This document shows, piece after piece, positions 1 to 9,673 of a stretch of DNA of 53,479 bases. The DNA comes from an uncultured Bacteroidales bacterium (GTDB taxonomy: Bacteria; Bacteroidota; Bacteroidia; Bacteroidales; UBA932): NCBI GenBank assembly GCA_944323445.1, contig CALUSM010000017.1, forward strand, positions 1 through 53,479, in the 5' to 3' direction. Position 1 is the first letter of the stretch. Each line of letters starts with the position of its first letter. The notes below the pieces were generated by a model, which was not told the origin of the DNA, made no database searches, and saw only the letters and a program-made list of their open reading frames with translations. The position numbers and the translations under genes were made by a program.

Positions 1-46
1 CAACTTTTTGGAACTCAGATAGATGCGCGGAATGCGCCGCCGGTTA

Positions 47-79
47 TGGGGTGCCGTCTCTTGCACAGAAACGGCACAT
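47..79. repeat. Palindrome 1a of a mirror-loop pair
   Basis: The 7-bp arms GTGCCGT (51-57) and ACGGCAC (71-77) enclose a 13-nt loop, CTCTTGCACAGAA. The flanks are TGGG on the left and AT on the right. The second copy at 201-233 has the same arms and the same flanks in the same orientation, but its loop is the exact reverse complement. The 27-bp cores are therefore perfect inverted repeats of each other while the outer bases are direct repeats. Confidence 0.85.
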
Positions 80-98
80 CTGCAATTAATCATTGACG

Positions 99-129
99 CA
101 AAGCTAGTTAAAAATCGCGTACTGTCAAA
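99..129 (-). promoter_or_regulatory. Leftward promoter between the two palindromes
   Basis: On the minus strand, TTTG (129-126) is followed by 19 nt and then TAGCTTTG (106-99). This is an exact match to the Bacteroidota sigma-A consensus TTTG-N19-21-TAnnTTTG, and one of the best -33/-7 pairs in the window. It points off the left edge, so its gene is not visible. It lies inside the segment bounded by the inverted 27-bp repeats 51-77 and 205-231, and would point toward pncB if that segment were inverted. Confidence 0.6.
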
Positions 130-200
130 ATAATCTGACAAAATTGACAGAATCCATAATGGTCCGCGGCGGAAGTCACTGACCGGCAGCCTCTTTGCCC

Positions 201-233
201 TGGGGTGCCGTTTCTGTGCAAGAGACGGCACAT
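201..233. repeat. Palindrome 1b of a mirror-loop pair
   Basis: The arms GTGCCGT (205-211) and ACGGCAC (225-231) and the outer bases TGGG and AT are identical to those of the copy at 47-79. The 13-nt loop TTCTGTGCAAGAG is the exact reverse complement of the other loop. A further half-arm, ACGGCAC, lies at 261-267. The sequence from 234 to the pncB promoter shows no ORF or other structure I can name. Confidence 0.85.
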
Positions 234-316
234 TTTATATACACATAATGCACGAGCGCTACGGCACCGAAACGACTTTTAGAGTTTAAAGATGACCAAA
301 CTTGGATAATTCATCG

Positions 317-324
317 TATATTTG
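317..324 (+). promoter_or_regulatory. pncB promoter -7 box
   Basis: TATATTTG matches TAnnTTTG. No convincing TTTG/TTG element sits 19-21 nt upstream. Transcription would start near 330, only a few bases before ATG 336 and about 20 before ATG 351. This makes 351 a serious alternative start for pncB. Confidence 0.55.
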
Positions 325-335
325 TCTGCTCAAAG

Positions 336-1556
336 ATGAAAAACAGGACTATGAAGCAGATTATAACCCATTTCACCGACGATGACCTTTACAAATTTAC
401 GATGTGCTGCGCGGTGATTGACAACTTCCCAAGAGCTCAGGTAAAATACTCATTTACAGACCGTGACAACACTGTCTATCCGGATGGTTTCGCCGACGAG
501 CTGTCCAGGCAGATTGCTGCTCTGGACGATGTGGTCATCACTCAGGACGAGATAGACTTCATGCAGCGCAGGTGCAGCTATATTCCGGGATGGTTCTACA
601 ACTATCTGAAAGGCTACCGCTTCGACCACCGCTGGGTGCAGGTGCGGCAGGACGCGGAAGGACATCTGGAGATAGACATCGAGGGCAGTTGGGCGGACAC
701 AATCCTGCTGGAGGTGAAGATTCTGGCCATAATCTCGGAGCTTTACTACATGTTTACCGGCGAGTACCGTAAATTTGACTACAGCGCCTATTATGACAAA
801 ACCTACCGCAAGGCGGAGCGTCTGCTCGAGGCCGGCTGCATCTACAGCGATTTCGGAACCCGCCGCAGGGCTTCCTTTGAGGCTGAGGATACGGTAGTCA
901 GGGCTATGAAAGACTGTGCTGGAAGCCGCAGATGGCCCGGCAAGTTCGTCGGCACGAGCAATGTCTATCTGGCGATGAAGTATGACCTGATTCCGGTCGG
1001 GACGATGGCCCACGAGTTCATCTGCGCCATCGGAGGCATGTACGGTCCGCAGATGGCCAACCACATAGCCATGGACTGCTGGCGCAACACCTTCCGCGGC
1101 GCCCTGGGCACCTTCCTCTACGACAGCTTCGGCTGGGATATTTTCAGCCTGAACTTTTCGGAGGACTTCGCCAACCTGTTCAAAGGGCTGAGAGTGGACA
1201 GCGGGGACAACCGCGAACAGCTCATGCGCATAGTGGACAAGTACCGCTCCCTAGGCATCGACCCGCGCACCAAGCAGGTGATATTCAGCAACGCCCTGGA
1301 CGTAGACCATGCCCTCGAGATCCAGAGTTACGCCACGGACTACTGCCAGCCGTCGTTCGGCATCGGCACCCACTTCACCAACGACTTCGACGGTGTCCAT
1401 CCCATGAACATCGTCATCAAGCTCATCGCCGCCAAGATCACCGAGTCCTGGTCTTTCTACAACGACACCTGCAAGCTCAGCGAGGACACCGGCAAGCACA
1501 CCGGCCGCCCCGAAGTCGTGAAGCGCTTCATGCAGGCCCTGAACATCCAGGAATAA
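336..1556 (+). CDS. pncB: Nicotinate phosphoribosyltransferase
   Basis: Converts nicotinate, PRPP and ATP to nicotinate mononucleotide in the Preiss-Handler NAD salvage pathway, in the cytosol. The 406 residues match the usual length of the bacterial PncB family. The N-terminal segment ITHFTDDDLYKFTM is the characteristic family opening. GTMAHEF, with His226, is at the expected place of the phosphorylated histidine, followed by a glycine-rich stretch. RVDSGD and the C-terminal IGTHFTND contribute to the phosphoribosyl site in the family. ATG 336 is given as start, but ATG 351 (MKQIITHF) would begin almost exactly where family members do and leaves room for a short leader after the -7 box. Monocistronic; the stop is one base from the convergent nhaD stop. 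Confidence 0.95.
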   Translation: MKNRTMKQIITHFTDDDLYKFTMCCAVIDNFPRAQVKYSFTDRDNTVYPDGFADELSRQIAALDDVVITQDEIDFMQRRCSYIPGWFYNYLKGYRFDHRWVQVRQDAEGHLEIDIEGSWADTILLEVKILAIISELYYMFTGEYRKFDYSAYYDKTYRKAERLLEAGCIYSDFGTRRRASFEAEDTVVRAMKDCAGSRRWPGKFVGTSNVYLAMKYDLIPVGTMAHEFICAIGGMYGPQMANHIAMDCWRNTFRGALGTFLYDSFGWDIFSLNFSEDFANLFKGLRVDSGDNREQLMRIVDKYRSLGIDPRTKQVIFSNALDVDHALEIQSYATDYCQPSFGIGTHFTNDFDGVHPMNIVIKLIAAKITESWSFYNDTCKLSEDTGKHTGRPEVVKRFMQALNIQE

Positions 1557-1557
1557 A

Positions 1558-2922
1558 TTATATCAGCGAGACTAGGAATTGCTGCAGGATATAGACCGCT
1601 ATGCCGGCAAAGTAACCGAGCAGGGCGAGCAGGCTGACGTGCTTGAAATACCAGATGATATTGATGTTCTCGAGGCCCATCGCCACGACACCTGCGGAGG
1701 AGCCGATGATGATGATGCTTCCGCCGGTACCTGCGCAGTATGCAAGCATGTGCCAGAATGTTCCGTCCACAAGGAAGTTGGAAAGATAGGCCGGGTCAGC
1801 GGATGCAGCCAGGGCAGCGGCGTCGGGAATGGGGAACATACCCATGCTGGCCGCCACGAGAGCCGAGTTGTCGACCACGGATGAGAGCAAGCCGATGATG
1901 GTGCTGATGGCGTAGGCGTTGTGGACACCCTCATTGAGCCCCTCGGCCATGGTGCTGAGCACACCGGCAGTACCGAGAGCAGATACGGACATCAGGATAC
2001 CGAGGAGGAAGAGCACCGTAGGCATATCGAGCTGCTTGATGATTTTGGAAACCCTGTTCTTCAGCGACTCGGCGACCTCTTTCTTCTTCTTGTACATCAT
2101 ATCGGTGTATATCCACATAATGGCCAACGCGAACATTACTCCTATATAAGGAGGAAGTCCCACGACACTCTTGAAGACAGGGACTAAAATCAGAAGTACC
2201 ACACCCAATATCAAGATAGTGCGGCTCTCGCGTCCGGAGATGAAAGCAGGTCTGAAAGCCGCCTCCTCGTTGGTCTGCTGTTCCACTATCACACCTTTCA
2301 GGAACCTGGCGGCGATGGCCACCGGGATATACAGACAGATGAGACAGGGGACAATAAGGGACTTCATAAGATCGAGCGAGGTCACATTACCCTTCATCCA
2401 CAACAGGATAGTCGAAACGTCTCCGATAGGCGACCACGCACCGCCGCAGTTGGCGGCTATAACGATGATAGAGGCGAAAAGCCAGCGTTCCTTATAGTTT
2501 GTAATCATCCTCCGCAGGAGCATCACCATGACGATAGTCGTGGTCATGTTGTCCAGCACGGAGGACATCAGGAAAGTGATGGTGGCCAGCAGCCACAGCA
2601 GACGGGTCTTCTTCCGGGTAGTAATATGCTTTGTGATGACCTCGAAACCTCCGTGGGTATCGATGATGTCCACGATAGTCATGGCACCGATAAGAAAGAC
2701 CAGTATCTCACAAGTACTGCCTAAGGCACCGAGCAGGTCCGAGGATATCCTGGCATGGTCCAGGGACGGGTCGATGGATGTCGAAAAGAGGCTGAGAAGG
2801 CTCCACATCAGGCAGCAGAGGAGGAGCGCAACGGATGATTTATTGATGTTGATCCTGTTCTCCATGGCTATAAGCACGTAAGCCAGGATAAAGACCACAA
2901 CCAATATAACTGCAAGATTCAT
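1558..2922 (-). CDS. nhaD: NhaD-family sodium:proton antiporter
   Basis: A 454-residue polytopic inner-membrane protein with roughly a dozen hydrophobic segments. It matches the ion transporter superfamily members called NhaD, which exchange Na+ or Li+ for H+. Diagnostic stretches are GGAWSPIGDVSTILLW in the first half and VVDNSALVAASMGM plus GTGGSIIIIGSSAGV in the second: the two pseudo-repeat halves with conserved Asp, Asn and Ser in broken helices. The start is 33 nt after the folC stop on the same strand, so it is probably cotranscribed with folC. Nothing suggests a functional link to folate. The substrate is inferred from family only; other members of the superfamily carry anions, but the motifs favour NhaD. 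Confidence 0.88.
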   Translation of the reverse strand: MNLAVILVVVFILAYVLIAMENRININKSSVALLLCCLMWSLLSLFSTSIDPSLDHARISSDLLGALGSTCEILVFLIGAMTIVDIIDTHGGFEVITKHITTRKKTRLLWLLATITFLMSSVLDNMTTTIVMVMLLRRMITNYKERWLFASIIVIAANCGGAWSPIGDVSTILLWMKGNVTSLDLMKSLIVPCLICLYIPVAIAARFLKGVIVEQQTNEEAAFRPAFISGRESRTILILGVVLLILVPVFKSVVGLPPYIGVMFALAIMWIYTDMMYKKKKEVAESLKNRVSKIIKQLDMPTVLFLLGILMSVSALGTAGVLSTMAEGLNEGVHNAYAISTIIGLLSSVVDNSALVAASMGMFPIPDAAALAASADPAYLSNFLVDGTFWHMLAYCAGTGGSIIIIGSSAGVVAMGLENINIIWYFKHVSLLALLGYFAGIAVYILQQFLVSLI

Positions 2923-2955
2923 ATCGTTTTTAACTTTTTAGTTTTATACTTGTAA

Positions 2956-4335
2956 CTATTTTGTTTCAATGCTATTCTGCAGCGGAACGTCCGATTTCTG
3001 CAAAAAACGCGCCATTGCCTCCGCCACCACATAACTGCTTCCCCCTATGAACACTATGTCAGAAGTGCCCGCCTCGCTCATTGCCATATCCACAGCCTCC
3101 TCCACGCTCTCTACCGCAACGGAATCCACAGCACCTGCATCCGCCTTGCCCCTCTCCCTGCGGGAAGAGTCCACCAGATCCTTCAGCTTACCGGCCGGCA
3201 TGGCCCTGCTGCCCTGAGCCTGAGTGAAGATGTACTTAGCCTCGAGAGGCAGAAGTCCGCGGACCGCCTCCACATCCTTGTCCCCGGCCATACCGTACAC
3301 CATTATTATATGTCTGCCGGCGGCCTCGGCCTCCAGCTGCCGCATTGTCTCCGACAGAGCCTGAACATTGTGCCCTATGTCGCATATAACCTCCGGAGCC
3401 GTGCGGAGCCTCTCCCACCTGCCACGGAGACCGCTGACTGCCGCCGCATGCTCCAGAGCGTAGAGCACAGCTTCAGTGAAAGCGGCGTCCCAGGCTCCCA
3501 ATACATGAAGGGCGGTCATCACTGTCCGGATATTCCGCACCTGGCAGGAAGAGCGCAGGTCTGCCCGGGAAGCAATGTACTGCGGATCCGCGTCTTTCCC
3601 GCACAACTCACCGGAGCGGTACAGCCTGGAGCCGCACGATGAAGCGGTTTCCGCGGCCACTGCCTCCGCCTCAAGGGGCAGATCTCCGATGACCACCGGC
3701 ACTCCGGGCTTTATGATTCCGGCCTTCTCGCGGGCGATCTTTTCTATTGTATCTCCGAGGATATCCTTGTGGTCCAGACCGATGGAGGTGATGATGCAGA
3801 GCTCCGGCACGATGATGTTGGTCGAGTCCAGCCTTCCCCCCAGCCCCGTCTCGATAACTGCAATATCCACCCTTTCGCGGGCAAAATAGTCGAAGGCCAT
3901 GGCTGTGGTAATCTCGAAGAACGAGGGCCTGCGCTCCTCGATAAAGCTCATGCTGCGGGACATGAAATCCACCACATCCTCCTGCCCTATCTCCCTGTAG
4001 TGACGTCCGTCAGGCCCCTTTCCGGAGCTGACGACCCGTATTCTTTCCCTGAAATCCACCAGATGCGGCGAAGTGTACAGTCCCACCCTGCTTCCTGGAT
4101 ACCTGAAAGCCAGGGCAGAAGCCAGCATGTGGGCCACGGAACCCTTGCCGTTGGTACCGGCTATATGTATGGTACGCAGTGAATTGTGTGGATCTCCCAG
4201 GAACCGGGCGAAATCAGTCATACTTTCCAGACCGGGGTGATATCCCGAAACCCCTACCCGCTGAAACGAGGGGGCTATGCTGTAGAGCATCCGGACACAT
4301 TCCCGGTACCGGTTCTGTAGACTTGGGTCGGTCAT
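2956..4335 (-). CDS. folC: Folylpolyglutamate synthase / dihydrofolate synthase
   Basis: Mur-ligase family enzyme of 459 residues. It adds glutamate to dihydropteroate and/or folates, using ATP. The P-loop GTNGKGSVAHML is at residues 60-70, and the folate-binding and second ATP motif ETGLGGRLDSTN follows in the first third. The C-terminal Mur-ligase domain contains CDIGHN. The protein is slightly longer than the common 420-440 because of an insertion near residue 390, rich in Arg, Lys and Asp. Divergent from purL across 94 bp and upstream of nhaD in the same direction. Whether it has both activities cannot be read from the sequence, but no second FolC is in the window. Confidence 0.93.
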   Translation of the reverse strand: MTDPSLQNRYRECVRMLYSIAPSFQRVGVSGYHPGLESMTDFARFLGDPHNSLRTIHIAGTNGKGSVAHMLASALAFRYPGSRVGLYTSPHLVDFRERIRVVSSGKGPDGRHYREIGQEDVVDFMSRSMSFIEERRPSFFEITTAMAFDYFARERVDIAVIETGLGGRLDSTNIIVPELCIITSIGLDHKDILGDTIEKIAREKAGIIKPGVPVVIGDLPLEAEAVAAETASSCGSRLYRSGELCGKDADPQYIASRADLRSSCQVRNIRTVMTALHVLGAWDAAFTEAVLYALEHAAAVSGLRGRWERLRTAPEVICDIGHNVQALSETMRQLEAEAAGRHIIMVYGMAGDKDVEAVRGLLPLEAKYIFTQAQGSRAMPAGKLKDLVDSSRRERGKADAGAVDSVAVESVEEAVDMAMSEAGTSDIVFIGGSSYVVAEAMARFLQKSDVPLQNSIETK

Positions 4336-4359
4336 CGGTATTTTTTAAAATTTTGAGCG

Positions 4360-4392
4360 CAAAAATGGGAAATATTCTCAAGAATTAGCAAA
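4360..4392 (-). promoter_or_regulatory. folC promoter
   Basis: On the minus strand TTTG (4392-4389), 21 nt, then CATTTTTG (4367-4360), one mismatch from TAnnTTTG. It lies about 25 nt upstream of the folC ATG at 4335 and overlaps the purL regulatory region, so the two units are transcribed divergently from a 94-bp gap. Confidence 0.5.
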
Positions 4393-4400
4393 ATAATCTC

Positions 4401-4408
4401 TATTTTTG
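4401..4408 (+). promoter_or_regulatory. purL promoter -7 box
   Basis: TATTTTTG matches TAnnTTTG, 21 nt upstream of the purL ATG at 4430. No good -33 element is visible. No purine riboswitch-like fold is apparent in the short leader. Confidence 0.5.
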
Positions 4409-4429
4409 AACCCCAAATTCTAGAATATC

Positions 4430-7400
4430 ATGGTATACTTTTTCCGCTCCCCCGAGGGGCAAATCATAGCAGTCGATTCTCAGACAGCATTTTCTGCTGA
4501 AACAGCGGACACCCTCACATGGCTTTTCTCCGGTGCGGAGCTCCTTCAGGGCTCCACAGTGACCGGCACATTCATCGGTCCCAGGCGCGAGATGATTACG
4601 CCCTGGAGCACCGCAGCAGTGGAAATCACTCAGAACATGAACATTACCGGCATCGCCAGAATCGAGGAGTTCTTCCCTGTGCCCGAGGGCCGCTACGCCT
4701 CCGACACCGAGATACCCCACGACAAGATGCTACAGAGGATATACCACGGACTGGACGGCGACATTTTTGTCATCGACCGTCAGCCTGAACCCATCCGCTA
4801 CATCACTGATTTCGAAGCATATAACAAGGAAGAGGGCCTGGCTCTCTCCGAGGACGAGATCCAGTATCTCAAGGACCTCTCCGCCAAGCTCGGCAGACCT
4901 CTGACCGACAGCGAGGTATTCGGCTTCTCCCAGGTCAATTCGGAACACTGCCGCCACAAGATATTCAACGGCACCTTCGTCATCGACGGAGTGGAGATGG
5001 AAAGTTCACTCTTCAAGCTGATAAAGAAGACCTCTGCGGTCAATCCCGGCCGCATCGTCTCCGCATACAAGGACAACTGCGCCTTCATCGAGGGTCCCAA
5101 GCTCAGGCTCTTCCACCCCGCTGCGGCCGCCAAGCCCAGCTTCTTCAAGGAAGAGGAGGTCAAGACCGTCATCTCGCTGAAGGCCGAGACCCACAATTTC
5201 CCCACCACCGTAGAGCCGTTCAACGGAGCGGCCACCGGCAGCGGAGGAGAGATACGCGACCGTATCGGAGGCGGCAAGGGTTCCTTCCCCATAGCCGGTA
5301 CCGCCGTCTACATGACCTCCTACCCACGCATCGACAGCGGCCGCGAATGGGAGGCCCGTCCTCCCCGCAAGTGGCTGTACCAGACCCCTGCGGAGATTCT
5401 TATCAAGGCATCCAACGGTGCCTCCGACTTCGGCAACAAGTTCGGCCAGCCCCTCATCTGCGGCTCCCTCCAGACCCTTGAGCACACTGAACAGGATCCC
5501 GACGGCTCCGAGCGCAAGTACGGCTATGACAAGGTCGTGATGCTCGCCGGAGGTGTTGGCTACGCCAAGAAGGCCGACGCCGCCAAGGACCGCCCCTCGA
5601 AGGGAGACGACATCATCCTCATGGGAGGCGACAACTACCGTATCGGCATGGGCGGAGGAGCAGTATCCTCCGTCGCCACAGGAGAATATGCCAATTCCAT
5701 AGAACTCAACGCCATTCAGAGGGCCAACCCCGAAATGCAGAAGAGGGTCTACAACGCCATCCGCGCGGTGGCCGAGAAGGACCACAACTCCATCATCTCC
5801 ATCCACGACCACGGCGCCGGCGGACACCTGAACTGCCTCTCGGAGCTGGTAGAGGAAGTTGGCGGCGACATCGACATCTCCAGGCTGCCCGTAGGCGACC
5901 CCACCCTCTCGGACAAGGAAATCATCGGCAACGAGAGCCAGGAGCGCATGGGACTGGTAATGAAGAAATCCGACACCGAGGAGCTGCGCAGGATAGCCGA
6001 AAGGGAAAGGGCACCGTTCTACGTCATAGGCGAGGTCAGCGGCAAGGGCAATTTCACCCTCCGCGACAGCAAGACCGGCAACGCCCCCATCGACCTGGAG
6101 CTCAGCGATATGTTCGGCTCTACTCCCAAGACCGTGATGCACGGTTCCTCTCCCAAAGGAGGCGCCGACGGTCACGGAGGCTTCGCCCCGCTCAGGCAGA
6201 CTCCCGCAGGAATGTCTCCGGAAGCCCTTACCGAGGCCATACGCAAGGTGCTGATGCTCGAGTCAGTGGCCTGCAAGGACTGGCTGACCAACAAGGTGGA
6301 CCGCTCGGTGACCGGCCTGATCGCCTGCCAGCAGTGCTGCGGTGAACTTCAGCTGCCGCTCAATGACCTGGGAGTCACCGCCATCGGCTACGACGACCCC
6401 GAGGGCATAGCCGTGTCCATCGGACATGCTCCCGCCGCCGCCATGATAGACCCGGCCGCAGGTTCCCGCCTGGCCATAGCCGAGGCCCTGACCAACATCA
6501 TCTGGACTCCCATCCGCGACAACATCTACGGCATCTCCCTCAGCGCCAACTGGATGTGGCCCTGCCGCAACGAGGGCGAGGACGCCCGCCTCTACCGAGC
6601 CGTCAAGGGAGCCAGCGATTTTGCCATTGCCCTGGGCATCAACATCCCCACCGGCAAGGACTCCATGTCCATGACCCAGAAATATCCAGACGGGGAGAAG
6701 GTCCTCTCGCCCGGTACCCTGATTATCTCGGCCACCGGACAGAGCAAGGACGTGGGAACGACCCTCCATCCCGTGATGTCCCGCGACGAGGGCACCACCC
6801 TGCTCTACATTCCGTTCGTACCTATTATTAAAGGTGACGCCGCCTTCCCTCTGGGAGGCTCCGCCTACGCCTCCACACTCGGCAAGGTGGGCGCCAAGGC
6901 TCCCGACATCACCGACCCCGAATATTTCAAAACCTGCTTCAACCGCCTCCAGGATGCCATGTTCAACTCCATGAGCAACCCCGTCCTGGCCGGACACGAC
7001 ATCTCCGCCGGAGGCCTGATCACCACCCTGCTGGAGATGTGCTTCTCCAACACGGAGGGAGGCGCCGACATCGACCTCAGCGCCCTGGAATCCTCCGACA
7101 TCCTCCTCTCCGAGGTGCCGGGAGTCGTACTTCAGGTGAAGAATGCCGGCATGGACGAATTCCTCCGCAACCTCGGCCCCGTCAAGGCCTGGACCATCGG
7201 CCGTCCCGTTCAGAAGGGACGTACCCTGAAAGTGGTCTACGGTTCCGACAGCAGGACATTGTCCCTGGACATCGATGCCATGCGCGAGAGCTGGTACCGC
7301 ACCTCCTGGCTCCTGGACAGCCTCCAGACTCCCAAGGAGCTGGCCGCCGAGCGCTACGCCAACTACAAACGGCAGCCTCTGGAGTTCTCCTTCCCCAAGC

Positions 7401-8185
7401 ATTTCGACGGTCGCTACTCCATTCCAAAGGAGCATAAGGTCAAGGCCGCCATCATCCGTGAGACCGGCTCCAACGGCGACCGCGAGATGGCATGGGCCCT
7501 GTACATGGCCGGATTTGCCGTCAAGGACGTACACGTGACCGACCTTGTATCTGGCCGCGAAACCCTCGAGGACGTACAGATGATAGTCTTCGTAGGCGGT
7601 TTCTCCAACGCCGACACCCTCGGCTCGGCCAAGGGATGGGCCGGAGCCCTGCTCTACAACGAGAAGGCCCGCACCGCCATCGAGCGCTTCTACGCCCGCA
7701 AGGACACCCTCAGCCTCGGAGTCTGCAACGGCTGCCAGCTGATGGCCGAGATGGGCCTGATCACTCCCGAGCACAAGGAACTCTCGCCCAAAATGAAGCA
7801 CAACGCCTCGCACAAGTACGAATCCGCATTCGTAGGCGTACACATCGAGAACTCGCCTTCCATCCTCCTGTCCTCCCTGCAGGGCTCCAGGCTTGGCATC
7901 TGGGTGGCTCACGGAGAGGGCCGTTTTTCCTTCCCCAGACCTCTGGAAGAATACAGTATCGCCTTGAGATACAACTACGATGCCTACCCCGCCAACCCCA
8001 ACGGATCTCCCGCCGCGATAGCCGGAGTATGCTCCCCTGACGGCCGCCACCTGGCCATGATGCCCCATCCAGAGCGCTGCCTCAGGCCCTGGAACTGGGC
8101 GCATTATCCCGACAGGAAGAGCGATACGGTCACTCCTTGGATTGAAATGTTCATAAACGGAAGAATATGGCTCGAAAGACTCTGA
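4430..8185 (+). CDS. purL: Phosphoribosylformylglycinamidine synthase, large single-chain type
   Basis: Fourth step of de novo purine synthesis: FGAR plus glutamine and ATP to FGAM. At 1251 residues it is the long fused form carrying both the synthetase and the glutaminase, so no separate purQ or purS is needed. After an N-terminal PurS-like region the linker contains [15 protein letters not shown]. Two AIRS-type ATPase halves follow, with [18 protein letters not shown] and PTGKDSMSM among the conserved stretches. The C-terminal class I glutaminase has its nucleophile in [10 protein letters not shown] (Cys1099) and the His/Glu pair in MMPHPERC (His1213, Glu1215). Its last 19 bases overlap the start of phoH in another frame, suggesting translational coupling. 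Confidence 0.97.
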   Translation: MVYFFRSPEGQIIAVDSQTAFSAETADTLTWLFSGAELLQGSTVTGTFIGPRREMITPWSTAAVEITQNMNITGIARIEEFFPVPEGRYASDTEIPHDKMLQRIYHGLDGDIFVIDRQPEPIRYITDFEAYNKEEGLALSEDEIQYLKDLSAKLGRPLTDSEVFGFSQVNSEHCRHKIFNGTFVIDGVEMESSLFKLIKKTSAVNPGRIVSAYKDNCAFIEGPKLRLFHPAAAAKPSFFKEEEVKTVISLKAETHNFPTTVEPFNGAATGSGGEIRDRIGGGKGSFPIAGTAVYMTSYPRIDSGREWEARPPRKWLYQTPAEILIKASNGASDFGNKFGQPLICGSLQTLEHTEQDPDGSERKYGYDKVVMLAGGVGYAKKADAAKDRPSKGDDIILMGGDNYRIGMGGGAVSSVATGEYANSIELNAIQRANPEMQKRVYNAIRAVAEKDHNSIISIHDHGAGGHLNCLSELVEEVGGDIDISRLPVGDPTLSDKEIIGNESQERMGLVMKKSDTEELRRIAERERAPFYVIGEVSGKGNFTLRDSKTGNAPIDLELSDMFGSTPKTVMHGSSPKGGADGHGGFAPLRQTPAGMSPEALTEAIRKVLMLESVACKDWLTNKVDRSVTGLIACQQCCGELQLPLNDLGVTAIGYDDPEGIAVSIGHAPAAAMIDPAAGSRLAIAEALTNIIWTPIRDNIYGISLSANWMWPCRNEGEDARLYRAVKGASDFAIALGINIPTGKDSMSMTQKYPDGEKVLSPGTLIISATGQSKDVGTTLHPVMSRDEGTTLLYIPFVPIIKGDAAFPLGGSAYASTLGKVGAKAPDITDPEYFKTCFNRLQDAMFNSMSNPVLAGHDISAGGLITTLLEMCFSNTEGGADIDLSALESSDILLSEVPGVVLQVKNAGMDEFLRNLGPVKAWTIGRPVQKGRTLKVVYGSDSRTLSLDIDAMRESWYRTSWLLDSLQTPKELAAERYANYKRQPLEFSFPKHFDGRYSIPKEHKVKAAIIRETGSNGDREMAWALYMAGFAVKDVHVTDLVSGRETLEDVQMIVFVGGFSNADTLGSAKGWAGALLYNEKARTAIERFYARKDTLSLGVCNGCQLMAEMGLITPEHKELSPKMKHNASHKYESAFVGVHIENSPSILLSSLQGSRLGIWVAHGEGRFSFPRPLEEYSIALRYNYDAYPANPNGSPAAIAGVCSPDGRHLAMMPHPERCLRPWNWAHYPDRKSDTVTPWIEMFINGRIWLERL

Positions 8186-9561
8186 AAAAAGCAGAGGTGC
8201 AGTTCCGCAGTCTTGACAACCGCCCGCTGCGCCCCCCGAAAATCTTCGTGCTGGATACCAACGTCATCCTGCACGACAACCGTTGCATCTTCAACTTTCA
8301 GGACAATGACATCTTCATCCCGGTGAGCGTCATTGAGGAACTGGACAAGTTCAAGAAAGGGGACGACAACCTCGGCTACAACGCAAGGGCCTTTGTCCGC
8401 GCCCTCGACAAGATATCGGACAACACTCTCTTCGACAGAGGTATAAGTCTAGGCAAGGGCCGCGGCCATATCAAGATAGAGATGGGTCATGGATACACCG
8501 GTGAGATTCGGGACTCGCTCATAGACGATATCCCGGACCACAGGATTATAGCCACCGCCATCTGGCTCCGGGACAACAATCCGGACCGAAAGGTCATCCT
8601 GGTGACCAAGGACATGAACATGAGACTGAAGGCCAAGGCCCTCGGTCTCATGGCCCAGGACTATCTGTCCGACAAGGTGCAGGAGGAGCGTATCGTCAAG
8701 ACCGAGAAGGAGGTGCTCACGGTCCGCAACATGAAGGACGATTTCATCCGGAAGATAAATGAATCACCGGAAGGAGTACCCTTCGCCCAGGTCGGTATCC
8801 GCCGCAGACCGGCACCCAACCAGTACTACAAGATATACGACAGCACCAAAAACCTTACCCTGGCCCGCTACGACGACCGGGACAAGACCATCGTCAGAGT
8901 CAGGCCGCAGACCGCCTACGGCATCTCGCCCCGCAACGACGAACAGACCCTGGCCATGGACGCAGTCATGAATCCGGACATCAAGCTGATAGCACTGACG
9001 GGCAGGGCCGGTACCGGCAAGACACTCATAGCCCTGGCCGGAGCCCTTGCGCAGTCCGGCAAATACGAGCAGATACTGCTCTCCCGCCCCGTCATTCCGC
9101 TCAAGAATCAGGAGCTCGGCTTCCTGCCCGGCTCGGTGAACGAAAAGATCGGTCCCTACATGCTGCCCCTGTTCGACAATCTGGCCGTCATCAAGAGCTG
9201 CTTCTCGTCCACCAGTAAGGAAGTCATCAAGATCGAGGATATGCTCCGGCGCGAGAAGCTTATCATCAACCCTCTGGCCTACATCAGGGGACGCAGCCTG
9301 AGCAACGTCTTCTTCATCGTCGACGAGTCCCAGAACCTCACCCCGCACGAGGTCAAGACCATCATCACCCGTGCCGGAGAAGGCACCAAGATAGTCTTCA
9401 CCGGAGACATCTACCAGATAGACCAGCCCTACCTGGACTTCAACTCCAACGGACTGACCCACCTCTGCGACAAGTTTTTCGGACAAAGTGTCTTCGCCCA
9501 CATCAACATGGTGCACGGAGAGCGCAGCCACCTTTCCGAGCTTGCCGGCAAACTCTTATGA
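8167..9561 (+). CDS. PhoH-family ATPase with N-terminal PIN domain (PhoH2 type)
   Basis: The 464-residue protein has two domains. An N-terminal PIN-type ribonuclease ([14 protein letters not shown] with the first catalytic Asp, then further acidic residues around the [10 protein letters not shown] and VTKDMNM stretches) is followed by a PhoH P-loop ATPase. The latter shows Walker A GRAGTGKT (Lys285), the Walker B-like [10 protein letters not shown] and a TGDIYQID sensor motif. Proteins with this fusion (YlaK, PhoH2) act as RNA helicase/RNases in the few cases studied, some as toxin-antitoxin modules. No antitoxin-like small gene precedes it here. The start codon lies inside the 3' end of purL (19-nt overlap), so it is read from the purL mRNA. 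Confidence 0.92.
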   Translation: MARKTLKKAEVQFRSLDNRPLRPPKIFVLDTNVILHDNRCIFNFQDNDIFIPVSVIEELDKFKKGDDNLGYNARAFVRALDKISDNTLFDRGISLGKGRGHIKIEMGHGYTGEIRDSLIDDIPDHRIIATAIWLRDNNPDRKVILVTKDMNMRLKAKALGLMAQDYLSDKVQEERIVKTEKEVLTVRNMKDDFIRKINESPEGVPFAQVGIRRRPAPNQYYKIYDSTKNLTLARYDDRDKTIVRVRPQTAYGISPRNDEQTLAMDAVMNPDIKLIALTGRAGTGKTLIALAGALAQSGKYEQILLSRPVIPLKNQELGFLPGSVNEKIGPYMLPLFDNLAVIKSCFSSTSKEVIKIEDMLRREKLIINPLAYIRGRSLSNVFFIVDESQNLTPHEVKTIITRAGEGTKIVFTGDIYQIDQPYLDFNSNGLTHLCDKFFGQSVFAHINMVHGERSHLSELAGKLL

Positions 9562-9609
9562 TTTGCTAAATATTTTTAAGTGACTGGTAGGGGATTTGTG
9601 AAAAATCGT

Positions 9610-9617
9610 TATTTTTG
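9610..9617 (+). promoter_or_regulatory. ppdK promoter -7 box
   Basis: TATTTTTG matches TAnnTTTG and would start transcription near 9623, giving an AT-rich leader of about 50 nt before ATG 9674. The 112-bp gap after phoH shows no clear terminator, so read-through from purL-phoH is possible. Confidence 0.5.
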
Positions 9618-9673
9618 TACCCTAATAGTTTACGGTCTTTGACTCAAACCAATATTTTATTATTTTATATTCT

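Noticed and set aside
1-93. Minus-strand open frame from an ATG at 93 to the left edge (31 codons)
   Set aside because: It reads through a palindromic repeat, has no recognisable protein character, and the true gene served by the leftward promoter may start beyond the edge.
4336-4429. Purine riboswitch upstream of purL
   Set aside because: The leader is too short (about 20 nt) and no paired P1-P3 structure or conserved core is visible.
6263-8104. Long minus-strand ORF of 613 codons opposite purL
   Set aside because: The plus strand encodes an unmistakable PurL with its glutaminase triad. The antisense frame is low-complexity, Gly/Val/His/Asp-rich, as expected for the complement of a GC-rich gene.
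9562-9673. Regulatory RNA between phoH and ppdK
   Set aside because: Only 112 AT-rich bases with a -7 box; no stable hairpin.
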